Assembly: GCA_002839575.1 (NCBI GenBank)
Contig: PGYH01000001.1
Coordinates: 1-43,752, forward strand
Length of the DNA: 43,752 bases
Source: Methanomicrobiales archaeon HGW-Methanomicrobiales-6
Lineage (GTDB): Archaea; Halobacteriota; Methanomicrobia; Methanomicrobiales; Methanoculleaceae
Direction of reading: 5' to 3'
Shown: positions 16,884 through 24,518 of the stretch, piece after piece
Numbering within the stretch: position 1 is the first letter of the stretch
Layout of the letters: every line of letters begins with the position of its first letter
Translations under genes and position numbers: made by a program
Notes under the pieces: model-generated
What the model saw: only the letters and a program-made list of their open reading frames with translations
What the model was told of the DNA's origin: nothing
The model's database searches: none

Positions 16884-17137
16884 AACCCGAGATCATCCTC
16901 TCTCAGACCACCTTTAAGGAGGCGCGGGAGTATATCAAGAAGAACGTCCGGGAGTACTACGAGGTTGAACCGGGCTACAAGATCCATGATGTCCATATCA
17001 TTGGTGTGCCGCCGCTCTATGTCGGCATCGAGGGCGAGGACCTGATCTTCCCCTACACCAAGCCCTGCCACGGGACGTTTGTGGTGAAGGTCCCGGGCGG
17101 CGAGGAGCTCGCGCGGCTGCGGGCGAGGAAGAAGTAA
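16862..17137 (+). CDS. DUF1894 family protein
   Basis: A 91-residue protein matching methanogen family DUF1894. A helix (residues 17-31, FKEAREYIKKNVREYY) precedes beta segments KIHDVHIIGVPPLYVGIEG and DLIFPYTKPCHGTFVVKVPG; one cysteine is present in PCHGTF and one at position 3. The ATG at 16862 lies inside the DUF1890 gene, so translation is coupled. It is the last gene of the run from the desulfurase, followed by a T6 tract at 17141-17146. Function unknown; probably a partner of DUF1890. Confidence 0.82.
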   Translation: MGCLEALKPEIILSQTTFKEAREYIKKNVREYYEVEPGYKIHDVHIIGVPPLYVGIEGEDLIFPYTKPCHGTFVVKVPGGEELARLRARKK

Positions 17138-17140
17138 CCC

Positions 17141-17146
17141 TTTTTT
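17141..17146 (+). terminator. T-run terminator after DUF1894 gene
   Basis: Six T residues begin four bases after the DUF1894 stop. Archaeal RNA polymerase ends transcription at such oligo-T tracts without needing a hairpin. Confidence 0.5.
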
Positions 17147-17299
17147 GACCCTTCCTGTCTGTTCTCACTGTCTGATGATGCCGGGGGCGATGTTGCCCTT
17201 TTCAGAAGACGCGGTGGAGGGGGAGACCGGTCGTTTCAAAAAGGTCTCCCGGCCGATCCGGTGCGCACTCCCGGTCTGTAGCAGCATGCTTGGCGCCGT

Positions 17300-17305
17300 A
17301 AAAAA
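17300..17305 (-). terminator. T-run terminator for the PKD surface protein gene
   Basis: Six A residues on the plus strand read as T6 on the minus strand, about 64 bases past the stop of the large convergent gene. The 17138-17368 gap holds nothing else recognisable. Confidence 0.4.
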
Positions 17306-17368
17306 GGGAGGTCTATCTTTTCCGGCCTGATTGTATCTCCGGAACAGTGCCGGGTTCTGCCGGTATCT

Positions 17369-19759
17369 CTACCTGCGCCGGACCAGGTAGCCGCCTGCGC
17401 CGAGCGCCAGGACGGCCCCGAATGCAAGGGCGGCTGTTCCGGCCGAGAACCCCGGCGCCGGTTTGCCAGCCGGTGCGGCTGTGGTCTGCTCCGCGGTGGG
17501 TTGTGCTGCCGCCTGCGCTGTCGTCTGTGCCGCTGTCGGGGTCGTTACGGCCTCCTCGGGTTGTTCGACCCCGCTGATCGCAAAGAGGGAGAACCCGGGG
17601 CTCGTTGCCGTGAAGGTGACCGCCGTCCCGGTGCCGTTCTCGATCGTGGTCGGGAGTGCCTCCCACGCCGTGCCGTTGTAGCGGTAGAGCACGATCTCTT
17701 CAGGAGTGAACCCGTGCTCATCGAGCCACGTCTGCGGAATGGTGAACGTGATCGTCGCCCCGGTGATCTCCTCGAACCGGGCCGGCACCAGGTCGACGTA
17801 CTGGTACGGGGTGCCCGGCGCCGGGGGGATCCCGGTTCCCGGGGAGGACTGTGTCCGGCCGGTGACGATGAATGACTTGAGCCCGGTTCCGGTGACGTTG
17901 ACCTTGCTCACGGCGGAGTCGCCGCCCACGTTATAGCCGTCCGGCCCGCCCGTCGAGCCGCCGCCACCGCCGCCGCCGCTGTAGACCGGCCTGCTGGTCG
18001 GGGCTGCGGTCGGAGTCGGTGTGGGGGCCGTGACCGTGATGTAGCCGGCCCGGGAGAGGGTGTCGGTTCCGTCCGCGTTATCGACCGTCAGGTTGACGGT
18101 GTAGTTTCCGGCAGCGGCGTAGGTGTACGTGGCGTTCCTCTCCGCTGCGTCCGTGGTGTTGTGCCACGCACTGTCGCCGAACGACCAGTTCCATCCCGTG
18201 GGTGAATCCGTCGAGGTGTCATTGAACTGTACGGCGAGCGGCACGGTGCCGGAGGTCCGGTTGGCGGTGAAGTTTGCCACCGGCGGAACTGGTGCGGCGG
18301 AGACCGTGATGTAGTCGGTCTCGGTGTGCGTGTCGCTCCCTCCCGCATTACTGGCCGTCAGACTGACGGTGTAGGTTCCGGCGGCGGCGTAGGTGTGCGT
18401 GGCGTTCCTCGCCGCCACGTCTGTGGTGTTGTGCCACGCGCCGTCCCCGAACGACCAGTTCCAGACGGTGGGCGAACCGGTGGAGGTGTCATTGAACTGT
18501 ACGGCGAGCGGCGCGGTGCCGGAGGTCGGAGTGCCGGTGAACGCCGCCGTCGGAGCGGGTTCTGTGACCGTGATGACCTGTCGCGTGGCGTTGTAGCCGT
18601 CGTCGTTGTATGCCTGCAGGGTTACCGTGTAGGTGCCCGGGGTGTCATACGTGTGCGATGGGTTCCGGGCGTTTGATCCTGCGGTTTCAAGGCGCCAGAC
18701 CTCGTCCGTGCCGCCCAGCCCGCCCATGATTACGACACTCCCGTCCGGCATCGCGACGCTGGTGTGATAGTGCCGTGCCGCCCACTCGGCGTGCTCGGTC
18801 ACCTGCGTCCATGTCGTGCCGTTGTCGGTCGATCGCCAGACGTCGTTCCTCGGGTTGTTGTCATACCCGCCCATGAGTACGATGCTTCCGTCCGGCATCG
18901 CGACGCTGGTGTGGCCCTGCCGGTTCGACCATTCGGCGTGCTCGGCCACCCGCGTCCAGGTTACGCCGTAATTGTCTGACCACCAGACGTCGTTATCCCC
19001 GTTGCGGCCCATGATTACGATGCTCCCGTCCGGCAGCACGACGCTGGAGTGGTCGTAGCGTGCCGACCAGATTGGGGGTGTGGTCGTAACCTGCGTCCAG
19101 GTTGCGCCGTAATTGTCTGACTGCCAGACGTCGTTCAAGCCGCTGCCGCCACTGTCACTACCGCCCATGAGTATGATGCTCCCGTTCGGCATCACGACGC
19201 TGGTGTGGTCATATCTTGCCGTCCAGGGGGCATTGTTTATAACCGTCGTCCAGGTTGCACCGCCGTCGGTCGACTGGCGGACGTCGCGATACACATCGCC
19301 CCAAGAATCCTCCCCGCCCATGAGTATGATGCTTCCGTTCGGCATCACGACGCTGGTGTGACCTTGCCGCCCCCACCCGCCGAAGGGAGTGGTCGCAATC
19401 CTGTCCCACGTGGTGCCGCTATCGGCCGATCGCCAGACGTCGTTATTCCCGGAGCCGCCCATGAGGACGATGCTTCCGTTCGGCATCACGACGCTGGTGT
19501 GATCGTATGCCGACCACCCGGCGCTCCCGTTCACCTCTGTCCAGGTCTGGTTATACGTCTCGTCGCCGAAGAACCACGCCCAGCCGGTCGCGCCGGCCGA
19601 GTTATCGGTGAAGTCTACGGTCAGGGGCGCTGCCCCGGAAGTCGTGTTGCTGCTGAACGCCGCGTCAGGTGCGACGGCGCTTGCGGTGCCGATCAGCAGC
19701 AGGGTTGCAGCGATCAGGCACAGCGTCATCACTGGAATGCTTTTGAGAGGCCTTGCCAT
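17369..19759 (-). CDS. PKD/beta-propeller surface protein with PGF-CTERM signal
   Basis: A 796-residue exported protein. Residues 1-28 are a signal peptide (MARPLKSIPVMTLCLIAATLL..TASA). Residues 31-66 begin a PKD domain that stops at WAWFFGDE and resumes at about 365 with NPSHTYDTPGTYTVTL; between them (about 70-358) are six kelch/BNR-like repeats, each with a H(T/S)SV-x-(M/L)P-(N/D)GS(I/V)-(V/I)-(L/I)MG core, at 87, 133, 185, 237, 283 and 332. Two more PKD domains follow (about 402-487 and 494-577), then a glycine-rich hinge, a PGF-pre-PGF domain (about 615-730), a threonine/alanine stretch and the archaeosortase signal PGF plus hydrophobic helix plus RRR (769-796). It is likely lipid-anchored in the S-layer and glycosylated (many N-x-T/S sites). 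Ligand unknown; adhesion or sensing is inference. Confidence 0.92.
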   Translation of the reverse strand: MARPLKSIPVMTLCLIAATLLLIGTASAVAPDAAFSSNTTSGAAPLTVDFTDNSAGATGWAWFFGDETYNQTWTEVNGSAGWSAYDHTSVVMPNGSIVLMGGSGNNDVWRSADSGTTWDRIATTPFGGWGRQGHTSVVMPNGSIILMGGEDSWGDVYRDVRQSTDGGATWTTVINNAPWTARYDHTSVVMPNGSIILMGGSDSGGSGLNDVWQSDNYGATWTQVTTTPPIWSARYDHSSVVLPDGSIVIMGRNGDNDVWWSDNYGVTWTRVAEHAEWSNRQGHTSVAMPDGSIVLMGGYDNNPRNDVWRSTDNGTTWTQVTEHAEWAARHYHTSVAMPDGSVVIMGGLGGTDEVWRLETAGSNARNPSHTYDTPGTYTVTLQAYNDDGYNATRQVITVTEPAPTAAFTGTPTSGTAPLAVQFNDTSTGSPTVWNWSFGDGAWHNTTDVAARNATHTYAAAGTYTVSLTASNAGGSDTHTETDYITVSAAPVPPVANFTANRTSGTVPLAVQFNDTSTDSPTGWNWSFGDSAWHNTTDAAERNATYTYAAAGNYTVNLTVDNADGTDTLSRAGYITVTAPTPTPTAAPTSRPVYSGGGGGGGSTGGPDGYNVGGDSAVSKVNVTGTGLKSFIVTGRTQSSPGTGIPPAPGTPYQYVDLVPARFEEITGATITFTIPQTWLDEHGFTPEEIVLYRYNGTAWEALPTTIENGTGTAVTFTATSPGFSLFAISGVEQPEEAVTTPTAAQTTAQAAAQPTAEQTTAAPAGKPAPGFSAGTAALAFGAVLALGAGGYLVRRR
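18720..19515 (-). repeat. Six tandem propeller-blade repeats within the gene
   Basis: Six DNA repeats of about 140-156 bases, each containing a near-identical segment that on the plus strand reads CCGTTCGGCATC or CCGTCCGGCATC (one copy has CAGC) followed by ACGACGCTGG. The three copies at higher coordinates, encoding the first blades, keep the MPNGS form; the others use PDGS. The strong DNA similarity points to recent internal duplication and possible variation in copy number among strains. Confidence 0.8.
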
Positions 19760-19975
19760 AGTGTATTAAAAAGAATTGTAAAAATATACGTATTTCGCTT
19801 TCATTTTACGCGCTTGACGGCAATTTTTGCTGCAAATGCGTTTTTAAATGTAACGGATTTAGTGATAGTGCCTGGGTTTGCATCTTTTTTGGTATTTGAT
19901 AGAATTTGATAGAGTTTGAACATTTCCTGCTTTGTTTCACAGTTTTCCATCATTCATAAACCATAAATAAGGCCA
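19760..19975. other. AT-rich upstream region with 10-base repeats
   Basis: This AT-rich stretch contains the promoter of the PKD protein gene: a TATA-like element TACGTATATTTTT on the minus strand near 19782-19794, about 27 bases before the ATG. Further upstream ATTTGATAGA occurs at 19894-19903 and 19904-19913, with a partial third copy to 19923, a helical-turn spacing suitable for protein binding. No gene is seen here. Confidence 0.4.
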
Positions 19976-20105
19976 GGTTCTGCCGGTGCATCCACCAGCG
20001 CCGGACCAGGAACCCGTCAGCGGCGAGTACCAGGACGGCCCCGGCTGCAAGGACGATCGTGGTCTGTTCTGTGGTGGGTTCTGCTGCCGCACGCGATATC
20101 ACCGT
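19976..20105 (-). pseudogene. Remnant of a PGF-CTERM protein C-terminus
   Basis: On the minus strand this stretch encodes AAEPTTEQTT, then a hydrophobic helix (IVLAAGAVLVLAADGFLV) and RRW. It parallels, in sequence and order, the end of the intact PKD gene at 17369 (AAQPTAEQTT ... LAFGAVLALGAGGYLVRRR), and the nucleotides match over much of 17346-17510. The PGF tripeptide, all upstream domains and a normal end are missing; the frame runs on past RRW for about 15 residues before a stop. It is the decayed 3' end of a duplicated or former neighbouring surface-protein gene. Confidence 0.7.
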
Positions 20106-20149
20106 CCCCGGAGCCCCCGGCCCGGTGCGGCGGGCGCGCTCAAAGAACG

Positions 20150-20158
20150 AGATATAAA
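20150..20158 (+). promoter_or_regulatory. TATA-like box upstream of the histidine kinase
   Basis: GATATAAAT on the plus strand predicts a transcript start near 20180, giving a leader of about 110 bases to the ATG at 20294. No other AT-rich element is nearer. Confidence 0.4.
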
Positions 20159-20293
20159 TTCCCGGAGAACCGTACTACAGTATTGAGAACCCGGCCACGT
20201 GCGGCCATGCCCGCGCGGCGAGCCGTCCTGCGGCCGGGACACCTGAATCTACACCGATACGGGCAGGTAACGGCCCAGGATGCGAGTGAGACC

Positions 20294-22636
20294 ATGAGCG
20301 AACCCTTACGCGTGTTGTTGATCGGAAAGAGTCCCGGCAATCTTGGGGAGATGCTTCGCGAGTGCGGGCGCGACATTGAGTTGATCCACTGCGAGCGCCC
20401 CGAGGATGGGCTTGCTCGGGCATCGGGGGGCGGAATCGACGTCGTGCTCCTCGACCTCGATCTCGCGGGCAACCGGGGGACGGAGGTCTTCGACCGCCTG
20501 CGCCGGAGGGCGCCCGATCTCCCGGTCATCGTGCTCACTGCGGCGGGCTCGTCTCCCGCCACGCTCCATGCGATGCAGAACGGCGCGCAGGATTATCTTG
20601 TCCGGGGGAAGACCGGCGCGGAACTGCTCTGTCGGGCGATCCGGTACGCGCTCGAGCGGACGCGGGTGGAGGCCGCGCTCCGGCACTCGGAGGCGATGTA
20701 TCGAAGGCTGGTCGAGAACCTCAACGAAGGCGTCGTCGCCGTGGACGAGGCCGGCCGCATCACCTTCGCAAACCCGCGCATGGAGGAGATCCTCAGCTGC
20801 CCCGCGCATCGCCTGATAGGTTCGCCGGTCGCCGGGTTCATCGCCGGAACCTCCCCGGGCGGAAAAAACCCGCTCTGCCAGGAAACCGACCGGAAGCAGG
20901 AGTTTGAACTGGATCTCCTTGCCAGCGACGGCGGGCGCGTCCACGCGCTCGTGGTCACCTCGCCGGTCTTCGACGCCGCCGGCGTCTTCCGCGGGTGCTT
21001 TGCCGGAGTGCTCGACATCACCGACCGCAAAAGGGCGGAGGAGGCACTCAGGCAGAGCGAGCAGAAGTACCGGCTTGTCGTAGAGAGTCTCAGCGAGGGG
21101 ATCTGGGTTATCGACCGGGACGGCTGCACGTCGTTTGTCAACCCCCGGATGGCGGAGATGCTCGGCTATACCTCTGAAGAGATGATCGGGGAGTCCTTCT
21201 ACTCGTTCCTCGCCCCCTCCTGCGGCTCCACGATGTGGGACCACCTGAATAGCCGGGATGACGGCGTCCGGGAGCAGTATGAGTGCGAGTTCGTCCGCAA
21301 GGACGGCGGCAGCATCACCGCGCTGATGATTGCGTCCCCGTTCACCGACGATTCCGGCGAGTTCCGGGGCTTGATCGCCGGCGTGATGGATATCACCGAG
21401 CGTAAACGTGCCGAAGAGGAGATCCGGATCAGAAACGAGCAGCTCATGGTGCTGAACCAGGTGGTCGGCGCCTCGGCTGCCTCCCTCTCTCTTGCCGAAC
21501 TCCTGGAGGAATCGCTTGAGAAGACGCTTGAGATGATGGGGTTTGATGTCGGTATCGTGTATATGCTCGATGCCGAGCGCAAGCGGGCGTTGCTGCAGCA
21601 CCAGAAGGGGCTCCCCCCGTCGGCGATGCCGCGGAGCCGTATCATCAAGGTCCACCACTGGCCGTTCAACTTTATCTTCGTCGCCGGCCAGCCCCGCTAC
21701 ATCGAGCAGCAGCCCGACCTGAGTTCCATCGAGGCGGGTATACTCGAGGAGCTCAAGGTATCGATACTCGCCTGCATCCCGCTCATCGCCGAATCGGTCG
21801 TTGTCGGGTCGGTGTACGTTGGCAGCAGGACAAAGGAATCCTTCTCCCGCGAGGAGATGGCGCTTCTGGAGATGGTGGGAAAAGAGATCGGGTCGGGCAT
21901 CCTGAAAGGGATGCTGAATAAGAAACTGGAGGCGGCGAACCGGGAGGCGAATCTGTATCTCGACATCATGACACACGACATCAGGAACGCCGAGAACGTT
22001 TCGGGCCTGTACGCCGATCTCCTTGGTGAGATGCTTGAGGGAGAGAAGGCCCTATACGCGAGAAAGATCCGCAGTTGCATCCAGAGGAGCGCAGATATCC
22101 TCGGCAACGTCACCACGATCCGCCGCATCCACCACGATCCGCACGATTCCGGGCCGGTTGACCTTGATATCGTCGTCAGGGAGGAGGTCGCCGCCTTCCC
22201 GGAGGTTGCGATAGAGTTTTCGGCAAGCCACCGTCGGGTTTTGGCGGATGACCTCCTCTCCGAGGTCTTCGCGAACCTCATCCGAAACGCTGTCGAATTC
22301 GGCGGCCAGGAGGTCAGGATCGCCATACGGGTGGAGGATTACGATGGCGAGAGCGTGCTGGTCTCCGTCGAGGATACCGGGCCGGGCATACCCGACCCCA
22401 TAAAAGAGTCGATCTTCCACCGGTTCGAGCGGGGCTGGGTTGGCGGGTGCGGTGACGGGCTCGGGCTCTTCGTCGTCCGCACCCTGGTTGAGCGCTACGG
22501 CGGCACCATCCGCGTGGAAGACCGGGTGGAGGGGAGGCCGGATCTCGGTGCGGCGTTCAGGTTTACTCTCCGGGAGTTCCTTTCTTCTGGGGACGACGAG
22601 GATGACGAATATCTGGACGAAGAGATGTGCGACTGA
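20294..22636 (+). CDS. REC-PAS-PAS-GAF sensor histidine kinase
   Basis: A 780-residue soluble hybrid sensor kinase. In order: receiver domain (6-118), PAS 1 (about 131-245), PAS 2 (about 252-370), GAF (about 385-535), dimerisation helix with H561 in MTHDIRN, and HATPase (about 650-762) with N box NLIRNAVEF, G1 DTGPGIP and G2 GDGLGL. The receiver keeps the probable phospho-acceptor D54 in VLLDLDLAG but has lost the N-terminal acidic pair (LLIGKSPG) and has R in place of the conserved lysine (YLVRGK), so it may be a pseudo-receiver. No membrane segment is present. ATG at 20294 (MSEPLRVLLIGK) is the domain-consistent start; the 37 codons upstream look spurious. No response regulator adjoins it. 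A very acidic tail ends the protein. Confidence 0.92.
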   Translation: MSEPLRVLLIGKSPGNLGEMLRECGRDIELIHCERPEDGLARASGGGIDVVLLDLDLAGNRGTEVFDRLRRRAPDLPVIVLTAAGSSPATLHAMQNGAQDYLVRGKTGAELLCRAIRYALERTRVEAALRHSEAMYRRLVENLNEGVVAVDEAGRITFANPRMEEILSCPAHRLIGSPVAGFIAGTSPGGKNPLCQETDRKQEFELDLLASDGGRVHALVVTSPVFDAAGVFRGCFAGVLDITDRKRAEEALRQSEQKYRLVVESLSEGIWVIDRDGCTSFVNPRMAEMLGYTSEEMIGESFYSFLAPSCGSTMWDHLNSRDDGVREQYECEFVRKDGGSITALMIASPFTDDSGEFRGLIAGVMDITERKRAEEEIRIRNEQLMVLNQVVGASAASLSLAELLEESLEKTLEMMGFDVGIVYMLDAERKRALLQHQKGLPPSAMPRSRIIKVHHWPFNFIFVAGQPRYIEQQPDLSSIEAGILEELKVSILACIPLIAESVVVGSVYVGSRTKESFSREEMALLEMVGKEIGSGILKGMLNKKLEAANREANLYLDIMTHDIRNAENVSGLYADLLGEMLEGEKALYARKIRSCIQRSADILGNVTTIRRIHHDPHDSGPVDLDIVVREEVAAFPEVAIEFSASHRRVLADDLLSEVFANLIRNAVEFGGQEVRIAIRVEDYDGESVLVSVEDTGPGIPDPIKESIFHRFERGWVGGCGDGLGLFVVRTLVERYGGTIRVEDRVEGRPDLGAAFRFTLREFLSSGDDEDDEYLDEEMCD

Positions 22637-22732
22637 ACACCCCTCTTCCGGCGAACCTCCACCCTTTGCGACCGGACCTGCGCATTGTCGGCTTTACGTC
22701 GGGGCAGAGGCTGACGTTTCGCCCCCGCATCA

Positions 22733-22743
22733 AAAGATTTAAG
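22733..22743 (+). promoter_or_regulatory. Probable promoter of tspO
   Basis: AAAAGATTTAAG is a TATA-like element centred near 22739, about 27 bases before the GTG at 22767; it suggests a leaderless tspO message and helps decide the start. Confidence 0.5.
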
Positions 22744-22766
22744 CCGTGCCGCCACTACTTAGCGTC

Positions 22767-23252
22767 GTGGCATCTGTATACGTCCGGGTCACCCAGTTCG
22801 TAGTGGCGATCGCGGTCTGTCTGCTTGCGGGATTCATCGGGTCGCTCTTCACGACACCGGCCATTCCTACCTGGTATGCCGGCCTCATAAAACCCGCCCT
22901 GAACCCTCCTGCATGGGTCTTCGGCCCGGTCTGGACGATACTCTATATCCTCATGGGCATTGCGCTCTATCTTGTCTGGAGCAAGGGGTGGGAGCGTAAG
23001 AACGTGCAGGTTGCCACGGCGATCTTCGCCGTCCAGCTGGTCCTGAACGTCCTCTGGTCGTACCTCTTCTTTGGCATGCAGGCACCGTACTTCGCTCTCA
23101 TTGAGATTGTGCTCCTCTGGATTGCGATCGTTATGACGATAGCCGCCTTCTACCGGGTATCGGTACCTGCGGCGGTGCTCCTTGTTCCCTACATTCTCTG
23201 GGTGACCTTCGCGGCTTACCTGAATTACGGCATCTACGTCCTCAACCCGTAG
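22767..23252 (+). CDS. tspO: TspO/MBR family membrane protein
   Basis: A 161-residue five-helix membrane protein of the TspO/peripheral benzodiazepine receptor family, which binds porphyrins and related ligands. Conserved features: WYAGLIKPALNPPAWVFGPVWTILYILMGIA spanning helix 1 to 2, LNVLWSYLFF in helix 3 and PYILWVTFAAYLNYGIYVLN in helix 5. The GTG at 22767 is preferred to the GTG at 22746 because the TATA box would start transcription there. In a methanogen the ligand may be a tetrapyrrole such as a F430 or haem precursor, as inference. It follows the sensor kinase by 130 bases. Confidence 0.95.
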   Translation: MASVYVRVTQFVVAIAVCLLAGFIGSLFTTPAIPTWYAGLIKPALNPPAWVFGPVWTILYILMGIALYLVWSKGWERKNVQVATAIFAVQLVLNVLWSYLFFGMQAPYFALIEIVLLWIAIVMTIAAFYRVSVPAAVLLVPYILWVTFAAYLNYGIYVLNP

Positions 23253-23271
23253 AGCCCCACTTACAACCCCA

Positions 23272-23277
23272 TTTTTT
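23272..23277 (+). terminator. T-run terminator after tspO
   Basis: T6 lies 20 bases after the tspO stop, matching archaeal oligo-T termination. Confidence 0.45.
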
Positions 23278-23344
23278 GAGCGAGTGACGGGCCCCCGGGC
23301 CGGAGGGTGCGATGGCCCGAAGGTCTTCGAGTTGCGAAGAACGC

Positions 23345-23351
23345 AAAAAAA
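23345..23351 (-). terminator. T-run terminator for the pyrG-to-CDP-transferase group
   Basis: Seven A residues on the plus strand, T7 on the minus strand, stand 56 bases past the CDP-alcohol transferase stop and would end the long minus-strand transcript. CGCAAAAAAAGCG gives it a small flanking dyad. Confidence 0.5.
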
Positions 23352-23406
23352 GCGATAGGTGTTGGTATCGGCCCTGGTCCATGACCAGGGAAACCCCTCA
23401 CGAGCC

Positions 23407-24009
23407 TCAGTATTTCTCAATCTGCCGCCAGACATGGGCGAACCGCTGGAAAGCGGTGTAGTGCCCGAGGACGCCGAATATGACGAGGAGCCACCCGAGG
23501 TAGTTCAGACCGTAGATCTCTCCCGGGATCAGCACCGTGAGGGCGCCGGCGATGATGATCAGCACCAGGCGGTCTGCCCGGCCGAGAATGCCCCCGTAGA
23601 ACCTGCCGATCCCGACAGCCTGTGCCTGGGTGCCGAGGTACGAGGACATCAGGACCCCGGTCAGCGCGAAGACACCGATCGGCCAGGGTGCGGCGCCGCC
23701 CGCAAAGATTCCGGTGATGATGAATATGTCGGCGTAGCGGTCGATGACGTGGTCCAGAAAATCCCCGCGGATGCCCGCAATCCCCATATCCCGGGCGAGC
23801 GCTCCGTCGAGCGCGTCGAAGACAGCGTTGAGCGCGACCATGACGGTGCCGAGCACGACGCCCCCGGCATAGAATGCGATACCTGCAAGTGCCGATACCA
23901 GAAATGAGGCAATCGTCAGCGCGTTCGGGGTGATCCCGATCTTCCGGACAAGGTCCACCACGGGCTGCATGATGCCCTGCACCTGCGGCCGGAACTGGTC
24001 GAGCGTCAT
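23407..24009 (-). CDS. CDP-alcohol phosphatidyltransferase family protein
   Basis: A 200-residue membrane enzyme that joins a CDP-activated lipid with an alcohol phosphate; in archaea the likely product is an archaetidyl phospholipid, with archaetidylinositol phosphate synthase a good candidate. The family motif D-x2-D-G-x2-A-R-x8-G-x3-D-x3-D reads DALDGALAR then GDFLDHVIDRYAD. About six hydrophobic segments follow. ATG at 24009 (MTLDQFRPQ) overlaps the kinase stop in ATGA, so it is translationally coupled; the upstream open extension is inside the kinase gene. The alcohol substrate cannot be fixed from sequence. Confidence 0.88.
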   Translation of the reverse strand: MTLDQFRPQVQGIMQPVVDLVRKIGITPNALTIASFLVSALAGIAFYAGGVVLGTVMVALNAVFDALDGALARDMGIAGIRGDFLDHVIDRYADIFIITGIFAGGAAPWPIGVFALTGVLMSSYLGTQAQAVGIGRFYGGILGRADRLVLIIIAGALTVLIPGEIYGLNYLGWLLVIFGVLGHYTAFQRFAHVWRQIEKY

Positions 24010-24518
24010 CTTCCGACCTCCAGGTAGTCCGTCCAGTCGATTGACCCGCAGGACGGCGGGAGTTCTCCCCTGATGAACCGCTCGATCCGGTCTGCACACT
24101 CATTGATGGAGAGTTCGGTCGTATCCACCTCTAAGATGTGTTCTTCCTGGTGCTCCTCGAGCGTCTCGATCAGGATGACATCGAGCGCCTCCGCCTCGGC
24201 GTTCTCCGCGACCTTCTCCTCCGGGTAGTCTCTCGGGGCGAGCCGCTCTCGCAGGACGTCGGGGCGGCACCGGAGCACCACCACCCGGTCGCAGGGGAGG
24301 AGGTGGGCGAGGTGGCCTTCGACGATCCCGTTGAGGGGTTCGAACTCCTCTACCCACCGGTCGACGTCCACCACCAGTGTCTGGCGGGAACAGTCCTCCT
24401 CGATGATGTAAGGCCGCACCGTATCGGCCAGGCGGACGACACGGTTGCCCCGCTGCTCGAGTTCGGCTGCGATGGATGTCTTTCCTGTTCCCGGAGTACC
24501 GGTGATGCCTGTCATCAT
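24006..24518 (-). CDS. Adenylate kinase, AK6/Fap7 family
   Basis: A 170-residue P-loop nucleotide kinase. Walker A is GITGTPGTGKTS at residues 4-15, and RLAPRDYPEEKVAENAEAEALDV is the AK6/Fap7 lid and following helix. Fap7 homologues act both as adenylate kinases and as factors for late small-subunit ribosome maturation through uS11, per the family. It overlaps hisC upstream and the CDP-alcohol transferase downstream, both by four bases. A standard archaeal adk may exist elsewhere. Confidence 0.9.
   Translation of the reverse strand: MMTGITGTPGTGKTSIAAELEQRGNRVVRLADTVRPYIIEEDCSRQTLVVDVDRWVEEFEPLNGIVEGHLAHLLPCDRVVVLRCRPDVLRERLAPRDYPEEKVAENAEAEALDVILIETLEEHQEEHILEVDTTELSINECADRIERFIRGELPPSCGSIDWTDYLEVGR

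Noticed and set aside
19986-20186. 66-codon plus-strand frame upstream of the kinase
   Set aside because: It lies antisense to the PGF-CTERM remnant and has no promoter or family match.
20183-20293. N-terminal extension of the sensor kinase
   Set aside because: 37 arginine-rich codons precede the receiver start; the ATG at 20294 begins the receiver fold directly.
20306-21976. Long minus-strand reading frame opposite the sensor kinase
   Set aside because: It is antisense to well-recognised PAS, GAF and receiver codons; high GC content removes stop codons in the opposite frame.
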